Shown: positions 54,146 through 63,001, numbered from the stretch's first letter. The stretch is DNA of 64,000 nt from Streptomyces sp. HUAS CB01 (GCF_030406905.1 NZ_CP129137.1:3671001-3735000); one strand, 5' to 3'. A program made the numbers and translations. The notes: generated by a model not told the origin, from the letters alone.

Positions 54146-54170
54146 CCCCGCCGTTCGACCGACGGCGGGG
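54146..54170 (+). other. Hairpin just upstream of the first cmd-cluster gene
   Basis: CCCCGCCGT and ACGGCGGGG form perfect 9-base arms around TCGACCG, 22 bp before the GTG at 54193. With no T-tract it may be a terminator of the thioesterase transcript or a leader structure. Confidence 0.5.
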
Positions 54171-54192
54171 CGACCAGCACCAGGAGCAACAC

Positions 54193-54336
54193 GTGCAGAA
54201 CCTTCAGAACGCGGGGACCGGCGCGAAGACGGCGGGCCGCAACGGCGACGCCGGGGGAACCATCGCCGCCGTGACCGTCATCGCCCTCATCGCCGTGGCC
54301 ATCGGGCTTCTCGGCTACATGGTCGCCAACCGCTGA
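54193..54336 (+). CDS. 47-residue single-pass membrane protein at the head of the cmd-like cluster
   Basis: GTG at 54193 follows CAGGAGCAA. The polar N-terminus (MQNLQNAGTGAKTAGRNGD) leads into one helix TIAAVTVIALIAVAIGLLGY and a short MVANR tail. Strong hairpins lie before and after it, so it may be transcribed apart from the rest of the cluster. Its small size and position suggest a pilin-like or accessory subunit. Function unknown. Confidence 0.65.
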   Translation: MQNLQNAGTGAKTAGRNGDAGGTIAAVTVIALIAVAIGLLGYMVANR

Positions 54337-54356
54337 CCGTTTCACCCCCACACCAC

Positions 54357-54385
54357 GGGGCGGCGCCGTACTCCGGCGCCGCCCC
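54357..54385 (+). terminator. Strong hairpin after the 47-residue gene
   Basis: Perfect 11-base arms GGGGCGGCGCC and GGCGCCGCCCC with a 7-base loop lie 20 bp after the stop codon. Confidence 0.72.
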
Positions 54386-54695
54386 GCGCTCATGACCTCC
54401 CGTCAGCAGCTCCCGCCCCGCGCCGGCGAGCGCCCCCGCACCGGATTCACCCCCTGGGTGCCACAACGACAGTCATTGCCCGAAGTCACGCTCCGTGATA
54501 CACAGAGTGACGAAACGTGTCCGCACACCCGCACCGGCCGCACGAGCCACCGCAGGTCAGAGGGCCGGACCGGCATCCGCGCGCGAATCGAGCAAAGAGA
54601 GCCGCCAAGTCGGCGCACGCGGACGGTTTCATCAGCGAAGATAGAGCGGTGGCCTGTGCCATGGGGCAGGGGCGGACAACTACCCAACAGGGGCG
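54386..54695. promoter_or_regulatory. Promoter region of the main cmd-like operon
   Basis: This 310-bp gap contains an imperfect 27-bp inverted repeat at 54485-54511 with outer arms GTCAC and GTGAC, plus A/T-richer DNA around 54590-54650. It presumably holds the promoter of the six-gene operon. I cannot assign a sigma factor. Confidence 0.45.
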
Positions 54696-55013
54696 GTGAG
54701 TTATATGTACCTGGCGGCTGAAAAGGGCGACATCACCACCATCATCGGCGGAATCGCCCCGAACTGGGGGCCTTTCGGCAGCCTCGGGAACGAGGCCCGC
54801 GTGATGATCGAGGTCGTGATGGCCGTCGCCATCCTGCTCTGCCTGGGCATCGCGATCTGGGGAGCCGCGAAGCAGCGCATCGGCGCCACGGCCCTGCGCG
54901 ACACCTTCAGCGCGGAACAGGGCAAGGGCCTGATCGTCGCCGGCCTCACCGGCGTCTTCATCATCGGGTCACTGGGGACCCTGTTCACCATCGTGTACGG
55001 GATGGCCGTCTGA
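54696..55013 (+). CDS. Two-span small membrane protein, VirB2-pilin-like in layout (cmdF position)
   Basis: The 105-residue protein starts with GTG at 54696 behind AGGGGCG; an ATG three codons later is an alternative. Helices are at about 45-62 (VVMAVAILLCLGIAIWG) and 82-103 (GLIVAGLTGVFIIGSLGTLF), joined by a basic loop KQRIGATALRDTFSAEQGKG. This plan matches TrbC/VirB2-type pilins. By position it would be S. coelicolor SCO4131 (cmdF), required with its neighbours for normal sporulation. Position-based naming is inference. Confidence 0.7.
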   Translation: MSYMYLAAEKGDITTIIGGIAPNWGPFGSLGNEARVMIEVVMAVAILLCLGIAIWGAAKQRIGATALRDTFSAEQGKGLIVAGLTGVFIIGSLGTLFTIVYGMAV

Positions 55014-55183
55014 CGCTCCGTACCGCATCGCGCCCGTCCCCGACACCACCCGTCCGTCGCACCCACCTACAGAGGTTGCGTCCCCCTGATGTCGAGTCAC
55101 CACACCCCGCCCGCACGGAGAGCAGCAGGGCTACCGTCGTACCACGGCACGGCACCGCACACGGCTGAGGGGGCGCACGCGGC

Positions 55184-56011
55184 ATGAGCTACGACGACGA
55201 GACCGACGGATTCGGCAGCGGCGGTGCGGGCCAGACCCGCACCCGTCTCCCCGAGGGCGGCACCGGCGACGTCTACGGCGGCGCCCGCCGCCCCACCCGC
55301 AACCCCCGCTCCCTCGTCACGGTCGTGGGCGTGGTCGTCCTCCTCATCGCCGCCATCGCCTTCGCCAACCGCGGCGACGGCACGGACTCCCCCAGAACCA
55401 CCGACACGGCCAAGGGCACGGCCCCCACGGCGGCGACGGGCATGCGCCCGGTGGCGGGCAAACACGCGGGCATCCCGTCGGGGTACGCGAGGGACGAACA
55501 GGGGGCGCAGAGCGCGGCGGCGAACTACGCGGTTCCCCTCGGCTCCGCCGACATGTACGACCAGGCACGCCGCCACGAGATCGTGAGCACCGTGTACGCC
55601 CCCGAGGTAGTGGGCGCCCGGCAGGCGGATCTCGACAAGGTCTACGCGGACGAGGGCTTCCTCTCCCGGATTGGGCTGCGGGAGGACGGCACGGCCCCCG
55701 AGGGCCTCACGTTCATCTCGCGCGTCGTGCCCGTGGGCACCAAGGTGGAGAAGTTCAGCGGCGACACCGCCAGTGTGGCTGTCTGGTACTCGTCGTTGTT
55801 CGGGCTGGCGGGGGAGGGTTCCAAGAACCCCGTCTCCGAGAGCTGGTACACGACCACCTACGAGATGAAGTGGATCGACGGAGGCTGGAAGGTCACCGGA
55901 CACGCGCAGAAGGACGGTCCCGTGCCCGTTGGCCGTGACCAAGCGGCTTCGAGCGCGAAGGAAATGGCCGACGCGGTCGAACAGTTCGGAGGGTTCACCT
56001 ATGCCCGGTAA
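55184..56011 (+). CDS. VirB8/TcpC-like membrane protein (cmdE position)
   Basis: The 275-residue protein has a short cytoplasmic tail, one membrane helix at about 43-61 (SLVTVVGVVVLLIAAIAFAN) and an extracytoplasmic alpha+beta domain with the NTF2-like pattern of VirB8/TcpC (TASVAVWYSSLFGLAG, SWYTTTYEMKWIDGGWKVTG). In Gram-positive conjugation systems this protein is the wall-spanning scaffold. It overlaps the next gene by 11 bp. ATG at 55184. Confidence 0.75.
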   Translation: MSYDDETDGFGSGGAGQTRTRLPEGGTGDVYGGARRPTRNPRSLVTVVGVVVLLIAAIAFANRGDGTDSPRTTDTAKGTAPTAATGMRPVAGKHAGIPSGYARDEQGAQSAAANYAVPLGSADMYDQARRHEIVSTVYAPEVVGARQADLDKVYADEGFLSRIGLREDGTAPEGLTFISRVVPVGTKVEKFSGDTASVAVWYSSLFGLAGEGSKNPVSESWYTTTYEMKWIDGGWKVTGHAQKDGPVPVGRDQAASSAKEMADAVEQFGGFTYAR

Positions 56012-57356
56012 GCGCTCCCGCTCCGCGGTCGCACTGACCACGGCGGTGGGCGGACTCCAGGCCGCTTTCATGGTCACGGCCGCCCGCGCGACCGCCGCGC
56101 CGACACCGACGCCCAGCCCGAGCGGCAGCAACAGCCCCTGTGACCTCATCCGCGGCCCCGCCCGCGACTACTGCGAGAACGGCGAATCCGGCGGTGCCGC
56201 CCGCCGTGCCCCCTCGCTCGACGACCCCGCCGGCGCCCTCGACCCCCTCTCCTCCCTCGCCCGCGGCTGCGCCGACGCCGCCGCCTGGGTCGTCGACACC
56301 CTCTCCAAGGCCGTGAAGTCCACCGCCGAAGTGGACTTCACCAACACCACCTTCCTCAGCCAGTACGCCGTCGTCTTCGCCGCCGCCACCTTCCTCACCC
56401 TCCTCCTCTGGATGCTCGCCGTGGCCAAGCGCGCCATTCGCGGCGTCCCCCTCTCCACCGCCGTCTCCGAGGCCATCGGCTTCCTCTGGCTCACCGTCCT
56501 CGCCTCCGCCTTCACGCCCCTGATCCTCTACACGCTCGTCTCCGCGACCGACTCGGTCACCGACGTGATCGCCCAGGGCACCGGCGGTCAGACCGACGTG
56601 TTCTTCGGCGGGTTCAAGGAGGCGCTGCAGAAGGGCGACGACATCGGCGGCGGGCCGATCATGCTGATCGTCGTCTCGCTGGTGACGATCGTCGCCGCCG
56701 GCATCCTCTACCTCGAGCTGTTCCTCCGCGCCGTCCTCCTGTACGTCGGCGCGCTGCTCGGTGTCGTCGTGTATTCGGGGCTCGTGGACAAGAACATGTG
56801 GGGCCACGTCCGCCGCTGGGCCGGGATCATGATCGCGGTGATCCTCGTCAAGCCGGTCATCGTCATCGTGCTCGGCCTCGCGGGGGCGCTGTCCGCCGAC
56901 GACGGGCCGGACTCGTTCTCCGCCGTGGTCACGGGACTCGCCATCATCCTGCTCGCGATCTTCGCCTCCGCGATGATCTACCGTTTCGTTCCCGGGTTCG
57001 GCGACGAGATCGCCGCGTCCCGCAACAACCGACTCCAGAACAGCGCGGAGAACAAGGCCGCCGCCGTCATCAGTTCCCCCGCCGCCCTCGTCTCCCAGGG
57101 CATCAAGACCCACAGCACCCGCACCCACCAGCAGGGCGGGGGCGGCTCGGGAGGCGGCAGCGCCCCGAGCCCCGTCGCCGGCGGGGTCGCCGCCCACAGC
57201 ACACGCGGGACCGGGAGCGGTGGCGGCGGAAGTGTCCCCTCCGCCGCACCTCCGCCCCGTAGCGGAGGCACCGGCAGCACCCCGCACAGCCACCGCAGGA
57301 ACTCCGGCAGCACCACCGGCACCAACACAGGAAACACAGGAGGTGGAGGGCGTTGA
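56001..57356 (+). CDS. VirB6/TrbL-like polytopic membrane protein (cmdD position)
   Basis: The 451-residue protein has an N-terminal signal-like segment (SAVALTTAVGGLQAAFMVTA), an external loop with two Cys, and about six membrane helices between residues 118 and 340. Its tail of about 90 residues is Gly/Ser/Thr/His-rich (HQQGGGGSGGGSAPS) and unstructured. The plan matches TrbL/VirB6 channel components. ATG at 56001. Its stop overlaps the TTG of the next gene. Confidence 0.75.
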   Translation: MPGKRSRSAVALTTAVGGLQAAFMVTAARATAAPTPTPSPSGSNSPCDLIRGPARDYCENGESGGAARRAPSLDDPAGALDPLSSLARGCADAAAWVVDTLSKAVKSTAEVDFTNTTFLSQYAVVFAAATFLTLLLWMLAVAKRAIRGVPLSTAVSEAIGFLWLTVLASAFTPLILYTLVSATDSVTDVIAQGTGGQTDVFFGGFKEALQKGDDIGGGPIMLIVVSLVTIVAAGILYLELFLRAVLLYVGALLGVVVYSGLVDKNMWGHVRRWAGIMIAVILVKPVIVIVLGLAGALSADDGPDSFSAVVTGLAIILLAIFASAMIYRFVPGFGDEIAASRNNRLQNSAENKAAAVISSPAALVSQGIKTHSTRTHQQGGGGSGGGSAPSPVAGGVAAHSTRGTGSGGGGSVPSAAPPPRSGGTGSTPHSHRRNSGSTTGTNTGNTGGGGR

Positions 57357-58906
57357 CGACGCAGTCCCCGGCCATCGCGCCCCGCCGCACGTATCTGATC
57401 GGCCGGGCCCGGCCGAACGCGCTCATCGGCAAGAACCGCGAGACGGGCGAGATCGCCCTGATCATCGCCGGCGCGTTCCTCGGCATGATGAGCGGACTGC
57501 TGGTGCCCGTCCTGTCCCTGCGCATCGTGCTGCTCATGGGCTTCCCGCTGCTCGCGCTGGCCGCCGTGTACGTGCCGTACAAGCAGCGCACCTTCTACCG
57601 CTGGTACGAGATCAACCGCAGCTACAAGCGCACCCTGCGCCAGGGCACCGTCTACCGCTCCCGCGCCATGGAAGCGGGCACCCGCGTCGACGGCCGCGAG
57701 GTCGAGATCGGTCCCCCGCCCGGCATCGGCCGGATCAACTGGCTCGCCGCCCCCTTCGGCCCGGACGAGATCGCCGTACTGCTGCACGCCGACCGGCGCA
57801 CCGTCACCGCCGCCATCGAGATCGAGGGCCCCGGCGTCGGCCTGCGCGACAGCGAGGACCAGGAAGCCCTGGTGGACCGTTTCGGCACGCTGCTGAAGCA
57901 TGTCGCCAACGGCGACGGCTTCGTGACACGGCTTCAGATGCTCGCCCGCACCCTGCCCGCCGACCCCGACGCCCACGCCAAGGACGTAGCCCAGCGCGGC
58001 GACCACAGCGCCCCCGCCTGGCTCCAGCAGTCCTACGACCAGTTGCAGTCCATGGTGTCCACCTCCAGCGAGCAGCACCGCGCCTATCTGGTCGCGTGCA
58101 TGCACTACACCCGGGAACTGGCCGCCGAGGCCCACGCCATGGCCCGGGCCGCCCGCCATGCCACCGGCGCCAAGCGACTCGACAAGGACGCCGGCCTCGC
58201 CGTCGTCATGGCACGCGAGCTGACCGACATCTGCGCCCGCCTCGCCGAGGCCGACATCCGCGTCCGCCAGCCCCTCGGCCAGGCCCGGCTCGCCTCCCTC
58301 GTGCACTCCATGTACGACCCGGACCACCCCATCGACCACATCCAGGCCATGACCAAGCGCAACGCCTGGCCCGCCGAACTCGACGCGGTGGAGCCCACCT
58401 ATCTCCAGGCGAAGACCCGCGAGTCCGCCACCCGCGCCCCCTGGTGCCACGCCACCGCCTGGGTGAAGGAGTGGCCGATGACCCCCGTCGGGGTCAACTT
58501 CCTCGCCCCCCTGCTCGTCCACACCCCGGACGTGATCCGCACCGTCGCGGTCTGCATGGACCTGGAACCCACCGAGGTCGCCATCGAGCGGATGCTCACG
58601 GAGAAGACCAACGACGAGGCGGAGGCCAGCCGCGCCGCCAAGATGAACCGCACCGTCGACCCCCGCGACATCGCCGCACACGGCCGACTCGACCAGCGGG
58701 GTGAAGATCTCGCCAGCGGCGCGGCAGGCGTCAATCTTGTCGGGTACATCACTGTGTCGTCGCGTACGCCCGAGGCCCTGGCCAGGGACAAGCGCACGAT
58801 CAGGGCCTCGGCGGGCAAGTCGTACCTGAAGCTGGAGTGGTGCGACCGCGAGCACCACCGGGCCTTTGTGAACACGCTGCCGTTCGCCACCGGCATCCGC
58901 CGATAG
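57353..58906 (+). CDS. SCO6880-family protein: VirB3-like helices plus VirB4 N-terminal region (cmdC position)
   Basis: The 517-residue protein starts with TTG at 57353 (4-bp overlap). Two helices at about 35-75 (GEIALIIAGAFLGMMSGLLV and IVLLMGFPLLALAAVYVPY) resemble VirB3/PrgI. The soluble remainder resembles the N-terminal half of VirB4, with no Walker motif. It belongs to the actinobacterial SCO6880 family. The next gene supplies the ATPase half, so VirB4 appears split between two polypeptides. Confidence 0.78.
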   Translation: MTTQSPAIAPRRTYLIGRARPNALIGKNRETGEIALIIAGAFLGMMSGLLVPVLSLRIVLLMGFPLLALAAVYVPYKQRTFYRWYEINRSYKRTLRQGTVYRSRAMEAGTRVDGREVEIGPPPGIGRINWLAAPFGPDEIAVLLHADRRTVTAAIEIEGPGVGLRDSEDQEALVDRFGTLLKHVANGDGFVTRLQMLARTLPADPDAHAKDVAQRGDHSAPAWLQQSYDQLQSMVSTSSEQHRAYLVACMHYTRELAAEAHAMARAARHATGAKRLDKDAGLAVVMARELTDICARLAEADIRVRQPLGQARLASLVHSMYDPDHPIDHIQAMTKRNAWPAELDAVEPTYLQAKTRESATRAPWCHATAWVKEWPMTPVGVNFLAPLLVHTPDVIRTVAVCMDLEPTEVAIERMLTEKTNDEAEASRAAKMNRTVDPRDIAAHGRLDQRGEDLASGAAGVNLVGYITVSSRTPEALARDKRTIRASAGKSYLKLEWCDREHHRAFVNTLPFATGIRR

Positions 58907-58949
58907 CGGCTGACACGCACCGACACGCGCCGATAGGGGCCCTCATCCG

Positions 58950-60359
58950 ATGCGAGACCCGCTGTCCGTCCTCACCGAGTCCTTCACGTCCTTCCTCTTC
59001 GGGAAGGTCGAGACGACCCGCTCACCCGTGCGCACCTCCACGGGCCAGGCCCAGGCCGTCTATCTGCCGACCGCCGCGCCGGGCCTCGGGGACTCGGGCG
59101 TGATCATCGGCCGCGAGGTGTACAGCGGCAAGGGCTACGTCTACGACCCGTTCCAGCTGTACGGACAGCAGCTCCCCGCCCCGCACTGGCTGGTACTCGG
59201 CGAGTCCGGCAACGGCAAGTCGGCGCTGGAGAAGACGTACGTCCTGCGCCAGCTCCGCTTCCGCGACCGCCAGGTCGTCGTCCTCGACGCCCAGGGCGAG
59301 GACGGCGTCGGCGAATGGAACCTCATCGCCCAGGAGCTGGGAATAACTCCCATCAGGCTCGACCCGATGGCCGCCCTGGACGACGGTATCCGCCTCAACC
59401 CGCTCGACCCGTCGATCACCACCACCGGACAGCTGGCGCTGCTGCGCACCATCATCGAGGTCGCCATGGGTCACGGCCTCGACGAACGGGCGGGCTTCGC
59501 GCTCAAGGTGGCGCACGCGTACGTCAACGAGACCATCACCGACCGGCAGCCGGTCCTCACCGACATCGTCGAGCAACTCCGCCACCCCGAGCCGGAGTCG
59601 GCGGCGGCGATGAACGTCGACATCGACGACGTACGGGCCTGGGGCCTGGACGTGGCCCTGGTCCTCGACCGGCTCGTCGACGGTGACCTGCGCGGAATGT
59701 TCGACGGCCCGACGACGGTCGGTATCGACCTGGACGCCCCGCTCATCGTCTTCGACCTGTCGCACATCGACCGCAACTCCATCGCCATGCCGATCCTCAT
59801 GGCGATCGTCGGCGTGTGGCTGGAGCACACCTGGATCCGCCCCGACCGGAAGAAGCGCATCTTCCTCGTCGAGGAGGCCTGGCACATCATCAACAGCCCC
59901 TTCGTGGCGCAGCTCTTCCAGCGGCTGCTCAAGTTCGGCCGGCGGCTCGGCCTGTCCTTCGTCGCCGTCGTCCACCACCTCAGCGACGTGGTCGACGGCG
60001 CCGCTGCCAGGGAGGCGGCCGCCATCCTCAAGATGGCGTCGACCCGCACGATCTACGCCCAGAAGGCGGACGAGGCCCGGGCCACGGGCAGAGTGCTCGG
60101 GCTGCCCCGGTGGGCCGTGGAGATCATCCCCACCCTGACCCCCGGCATCGCGGTCTGGGACGTCAACGGCAATGTCCAGGTCGTCAAACACCTGGTGACG
60201 GAGGCCGAACGCCCCCTGGTCTACACGGACCGCGCGATGACGGAGTCCTCCTCCCTCCCCGAGGACGTCCGTGCCGCGGAACAGGAGGCGGAGCAGCGCG
60301 CGGCCTTCATCGAGCGGCAGCAGCGCCGGCTGGACTCCTCCGAGTCGACGGTGGCCTGA
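58950..60359 (+). CDS. cmdB: VirB4-like P-loop ATPase
   Basis: The 469-residue ATPase has Walker A GESGNGKS at 84-91, Walker B RIFLVEEAWHIINSP at about 300-315, FGRRLGLSFVAVVHHLSDVV and the C-terminal LTPGIAVWDVNGNVQVVKHL. This is the motor half of a VirB4/TraC-type protein. In S. coelicolor the ATP/GTP-binding gene SCO4127 (cmdB) of the cmdABCDEF cluster fits this position; mutants show defective septation and chromosome condensation. ATG at 58950; 43-bp gap from the preceding gene. Confidence 0.82.
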   Translation: MRDPLSVLTESFTSFLFGKVETTRSPVRTSTGQAQAVYLPTAAPGLGDSGVIIGREVYSGKGYVYDPFQLYGQQLPAPHWLVLGESGNGKSALEKTYVLRQLRFRDRQVVVLDAQGEDGVGEWNLIAQELGITPIRLDPMAALDDGIRLNPLDPSITTTGQLALLRTIIEVAMGHGLDERAGFALKVAHAYVNETITDRQPVLTDIVEQLRHPEPESAAAMNVDIDDVRAWGLDVALVLDRLVDGDLRGMFDGPTTVGIDLDAPLIVFDLSHIDRNSIAMPILMAIVGVWLEHTWIRPDRKKRIFLVEEAWHIINSPFVAQLFQRLLKFGRRLGLSFVAVVHHLSDVVDGAAAREAAAILKMASTRTIYAQKADEARATGRVLGLPRWAVEIIPTLTPGIAVWDVNGNVQVVKHLVTEAERPLVYTDRAMTESSSLPEDVRAAEQEAEQRAAFIERQQRRLDSSESTVA

Positions 60360-60361
60360 CG

Positions 60362-62044
60362 GTGGCGCACGACCCGCGACGCGGCCCAGGACGCGAACAG
60401 CCGCACGAGGAGCGAGGCATCCCGGACGGCCTGCTCGTGGGCGTCCTGGGCTTCCTCGTCGGACTGACCGTCCTGGTCTGGACGGCGACGGGCCTCGCGG
60501 GCCTGTTCGCTCACGGCTCCTGGCCGGACGGTGTGACGTTCACGAACACCCCGACGGCCATACGCAGCCTCGTCTCCGAACCGCACGACGTGCCCGCCGC
60601 CTGGCCCGCCACCCCTGCCGGCCAGCTGTCCGGTTACGGACTGTTCTGGGGCCTGCTCATCGGCCAGTTGATGACGCTCGTCGTCCTGACGGTCTTCGTG
60701 CTCGGCACCCTGGCCCGCTGGCGCGCGGTGCGGGCGCGGCGCAGGGGCATGAGGGAGACGGGCCGGGGCAGGGACATGGCGCCGCCCATCACGGCACCGG
60801 TGACGGTCAAGGACCAGCCGCTGCTTCGCACGGACCGGCCGGCGTCTCGTCCGACCGCAGCCGTCACCGACGAAGCGCCCGTGCCCGCGGGAGCCGTGGC
60901 CGGTCCCGGTACGGCGCTCCCCGTCGAAGCGGCGCCCCCCGCGCACCCCGGCACATCGGTCGAGCAGCTCACGACCACGGCACCCGCCGAGCTCTCCGAT
61001 CCCTCAGTGCTCGCATCACCGTCCGTGCCCACGACACCCGCCGTGCCCACGGCCCTGCCCATGCCCGAACCGGTCGCGGTAGCGGGCCCCCGCCGCCCAC
61101 CCGTCCTCTACGGAGCTCCGTCCGTCCGGCTCCCCTCCGCAGTCCAGGCGATCCGCGACGCCCCGGGGCCCGCGCTCGTCGTCACCTCCGACCCGACCGT
61201 CTGGTCGGAGACCAAGGGCGCCAGGGCCAAACTCGGACCGGTCCTCGTCTACGACCCCGGCCATCTCTGTGACACGCCCGCCAGGCTCCACTGGTCCCCC
61301 ACGACCGGCTGCGAGGACCCGGCCACGGCGGCCGGCAGGGCGGCGGCACTGTTCGCCCCCGTACGGCCCCGCTCCCGCCTCGACGAGGCCGTCGCGGACA
61401 CTGCCGAAACGCTCCTGCGCTGCTGGTTGCACGCCGCCGCCGTGGACGGCCGCCCCTTCAAACAGGTCCACCGGTGGGCCCAGGGCAGTGGCGCCCACGA
61501 GCCCGTACGCATCCTCCGCACCCACCAGAAGGCCGCTTCCGGTCTCGCCGGACTGCTCGAGTCGGCTCTCACCTCGCACAGCGAACGTCGGCAGATCGCC
61601 CAGGAACTGACGGCCCGTACGCTCACGGCCCTCTCCTCCGTCCACATCCGAGAAGCCTGCACTCCGAACCGAGCAGATTCGCTCACCCTGGAATCATTTG
61701 TGGACGAGGGGGGCACGCTCTATGTGGTGGGTGAATCGATCGAGGACCCGCGCGCCCGCCCGGGTGCCATGCCGCTCCTCACCGCACTCACCTCGAGCGT
61801 GGTCGAGCACGGCCGCCGCATGGCCGCACGGTCATCCGACGGTCGGCTCGACCCACCACTCACCCTCGTCCTCGACGACATCGCCGCCGTGGCCCCCCTG
61901 CCCCTCCTGCCGGAGATGCTCGCCACCGGCCCGGGCCTGGGCATGCCGACACTCGCGCTGCTCCGCTCCCGGGAACAGGGCCGCGCCCGCTGGCCGCAGC
62001 CACTGACGACGCCGGACTCCGCCCCCGGCCCGGGCGCTCACTAG
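60362..62044 (+). CDS. VirD4/TraD-like membrane protein lacking Walker A (cmdA position)
   Basis: The 560-residue protein begins with GTG at 60362, two bases after the ATPase stop. Two membrane helices (about 21-46 and 97-125) flank an external loop, followed by a Pro/Thr/Ala-rich linker of about 130 residues. The coupling-protein-like domain follows: GPALVVTSDPTVWSETKGAR, VLVYDPGHL and Walker B-like LTLVLDDIAAVAPLPLLPEM. Where VirD4 has its P-loop, this has YGAPSVRLPSA without Lys-Ser/Thr. ATP hydrolysis is therefore doubtful; recruitment or regulation of the cmdB-type ATPase is more likely. Confidence 0.75.
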   Translation: MAHDPRRGPGREQPHEERGIPDGLLVGVLGFLVGLTVLVWTATGLAGLFAHGSWPDGVTFTNTPTAIRSLVSEPHDVPAAWPATPAGQLSGYGLFWGLLIGQLMTLVVLTVFVLGTLARWRAVRARRRGMRETGRGRDMAPPITAPVTVKDQPLLRTDRPASRPTAAVTDEAPVPAGAVAGPGTALPVEAAPPAHPGTSVEQLTTTAPAELSDPSVLASPSVPTTPAVPTALPMPEPVAVAGPRRPPVLYGAPSVRLPSAVQAIRDAPGPALVVTSDPTVWSETKGARAKLGPVLVYDPGHLCDTPARLHWSPTTGCEDPATAAGRAAALFAPVRPRSRLDEAVADTAETLLRCWLHAAAVDGRPFKQVHRWAQGSGAHEPVRILRTHQKAASGLAGLLESALTSHSERRQIAQELTARTLTALSSVHIREACTPNRADSLTLESFVDEGGTLYVVGESIEDPRARPGAMPLLTALTSSVVEHGRRMAARSSDGRLDPPLTLVLDDIAAVAPLPLLPEMLATGPGLGMPTLALLRSREQGRARWPQPLTTPDSAPGPGAH

Positions 62045-62059
62045 CCCCCCGGAGAGCGC

Positions 62060-62611
62060 TCAGGACCGCCGCAGTTCGTACTCGATCTCCCTGGCCGACG
62101 GATCGGACGGCACCGGCACGGAATCACCGCTCGGTACGAACCCGAATCGCCGGTAGAACGCCATCGCCCGGCCGTTGCCCTCGTGCACGTACAGCCGCAC
62201 CCGTTCGACCGCCGGCTCGGTCAGAGCCCAGGACCATGCGACGGCGGCCCGGAACAGCTGCTCCGTGACCCCGGTCCCCCGCGCCTCCGGCCGTACGAAC
62301 ACTCCCACGAGGTGCGTCTGGTCGACGGTGGCCGCCTCCCCGAACCGCACCTCGTCCGCCGGGCCTTCCACCATCACGGTCACGGTGCCGATCCAGCGTC
62401 CGTCGGAGTCCTCCGCGATGAACTGCCGGAAGCCCAGTCCGGAGGCTGCGGTGTCGGTACGGTCCCGCCAGTACGCCGCGGGCCGGCCCACTGCGTGCTC
62501 GTAGGTCTCCAGGAAGGCAATGGGCGCCGCGGGATCCTGGAGAGCGGCCAGCCTGATGTCCCGGGCCTTCTCCCACTCGCCGGCTCGTACGGCGCGAATG
62601 TTGTGGTCCAT
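62060..62611 (-). CDS. GNAT-family N-acetyltransferase
   Basis: The 183-residue enzyme has the GNAT core: IGTVTVMVEGPADEVRFGEA, acetyl-CoA loop FVRPEARGTGVTEQLFRAAV and C-terminal VRLYVHEGNGRAMAFYRRFG. ATG at 62611 (MDHNIRAVRAGEWEKARDIR). Substrate unknown. It converges with the cmd-like operon, leaving 15 bp. Confidence 0.85.
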   Translation of the reverse strand: MDHNIRAVRAGEWEKARDIRLAALQDPAAPIAFLETYEHAVGRPAAYWRDRTDTAASGLGFRQFIAEDSDGRWIGTVTVMVEGPADEVRFGEAATVDQTHLVGVFVRPEARGTGVTEQLFRAAVAWSWALTEPAVERVRLYVHEGNGRAMAFYRRFGFVPSGDSVPVPSDPSAREIEYELRRS

Positions 62612-62751
62612 GCCCCGATCCTCGCGGCGCCGACGAGCCTCCGCCAAGGCGATTTCCACCGGTCCGGCCGGCGCCGGCCTCGCCGGGCAGCGGGCCGAAG
62701 GGCGCGGCGGTAGCCGAAATCCGCAGCAGGAAAACATGCCCTGAAACGCGG

Positions 62752-62783
62752 AAAAGCCCCGGACCGTCACGGTCCGGGGCTTT
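62752..62783 (-). terminator. rRNA operon terminator
   Basis: Fourteen-base perfect arms AAAGCCCCGGACCG and CGGTCCGGGGCTTT around TCA lie 12 bases after the 5S 3' end on the minus strand, with a T-tract in the RNA. The flanking A and T runs make it usable in both directions. Confidence 0.9.
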
Positions 62784-62794
62784 CCCTCAACAAT

Positions 62795-62914
62795 TGTTCG
62801 GCGGTGTCCTACTCTCCCACAGGGTCCCCCCTGCAGTACCATCGGCGCTGAAAGGCTTAGCTTCCGGGTTCGGAATGTAACCGGGCGTTTCCCTAACGCT
62901 ATGACCACCGAAAC
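62795..62914 (-). rRNA. rrf: 5S ribosomal RNA
   Basis: Read on the minus strand, the 120-base sequence starts GTTTCGGTGGTCATAGCG, contains the conserved CCGAACCCGGAAGCTAAGCC and ends GGACACCGCCGAACA. The two ends pair, as in actinobacterial 5S. Ends are set by comparison from memory and may be off by one or two bases. Confidence 0.95.
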
Positions 62915-63001
62915 ACTATGAAGATGTCGAACCGGCCGACCACCACGTGGTCTCGGCATGTTCGTTACTTCAGAACTAACACAGTGGACGCGAGCAACTG
63001 A

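Noticed and set aside
54193..62044. Integrative conjugative element
   Set aside because: No relaxase, integrase, replication gene or flanking direct repeat is visible, and base composition and neighbours look like core chromosome.
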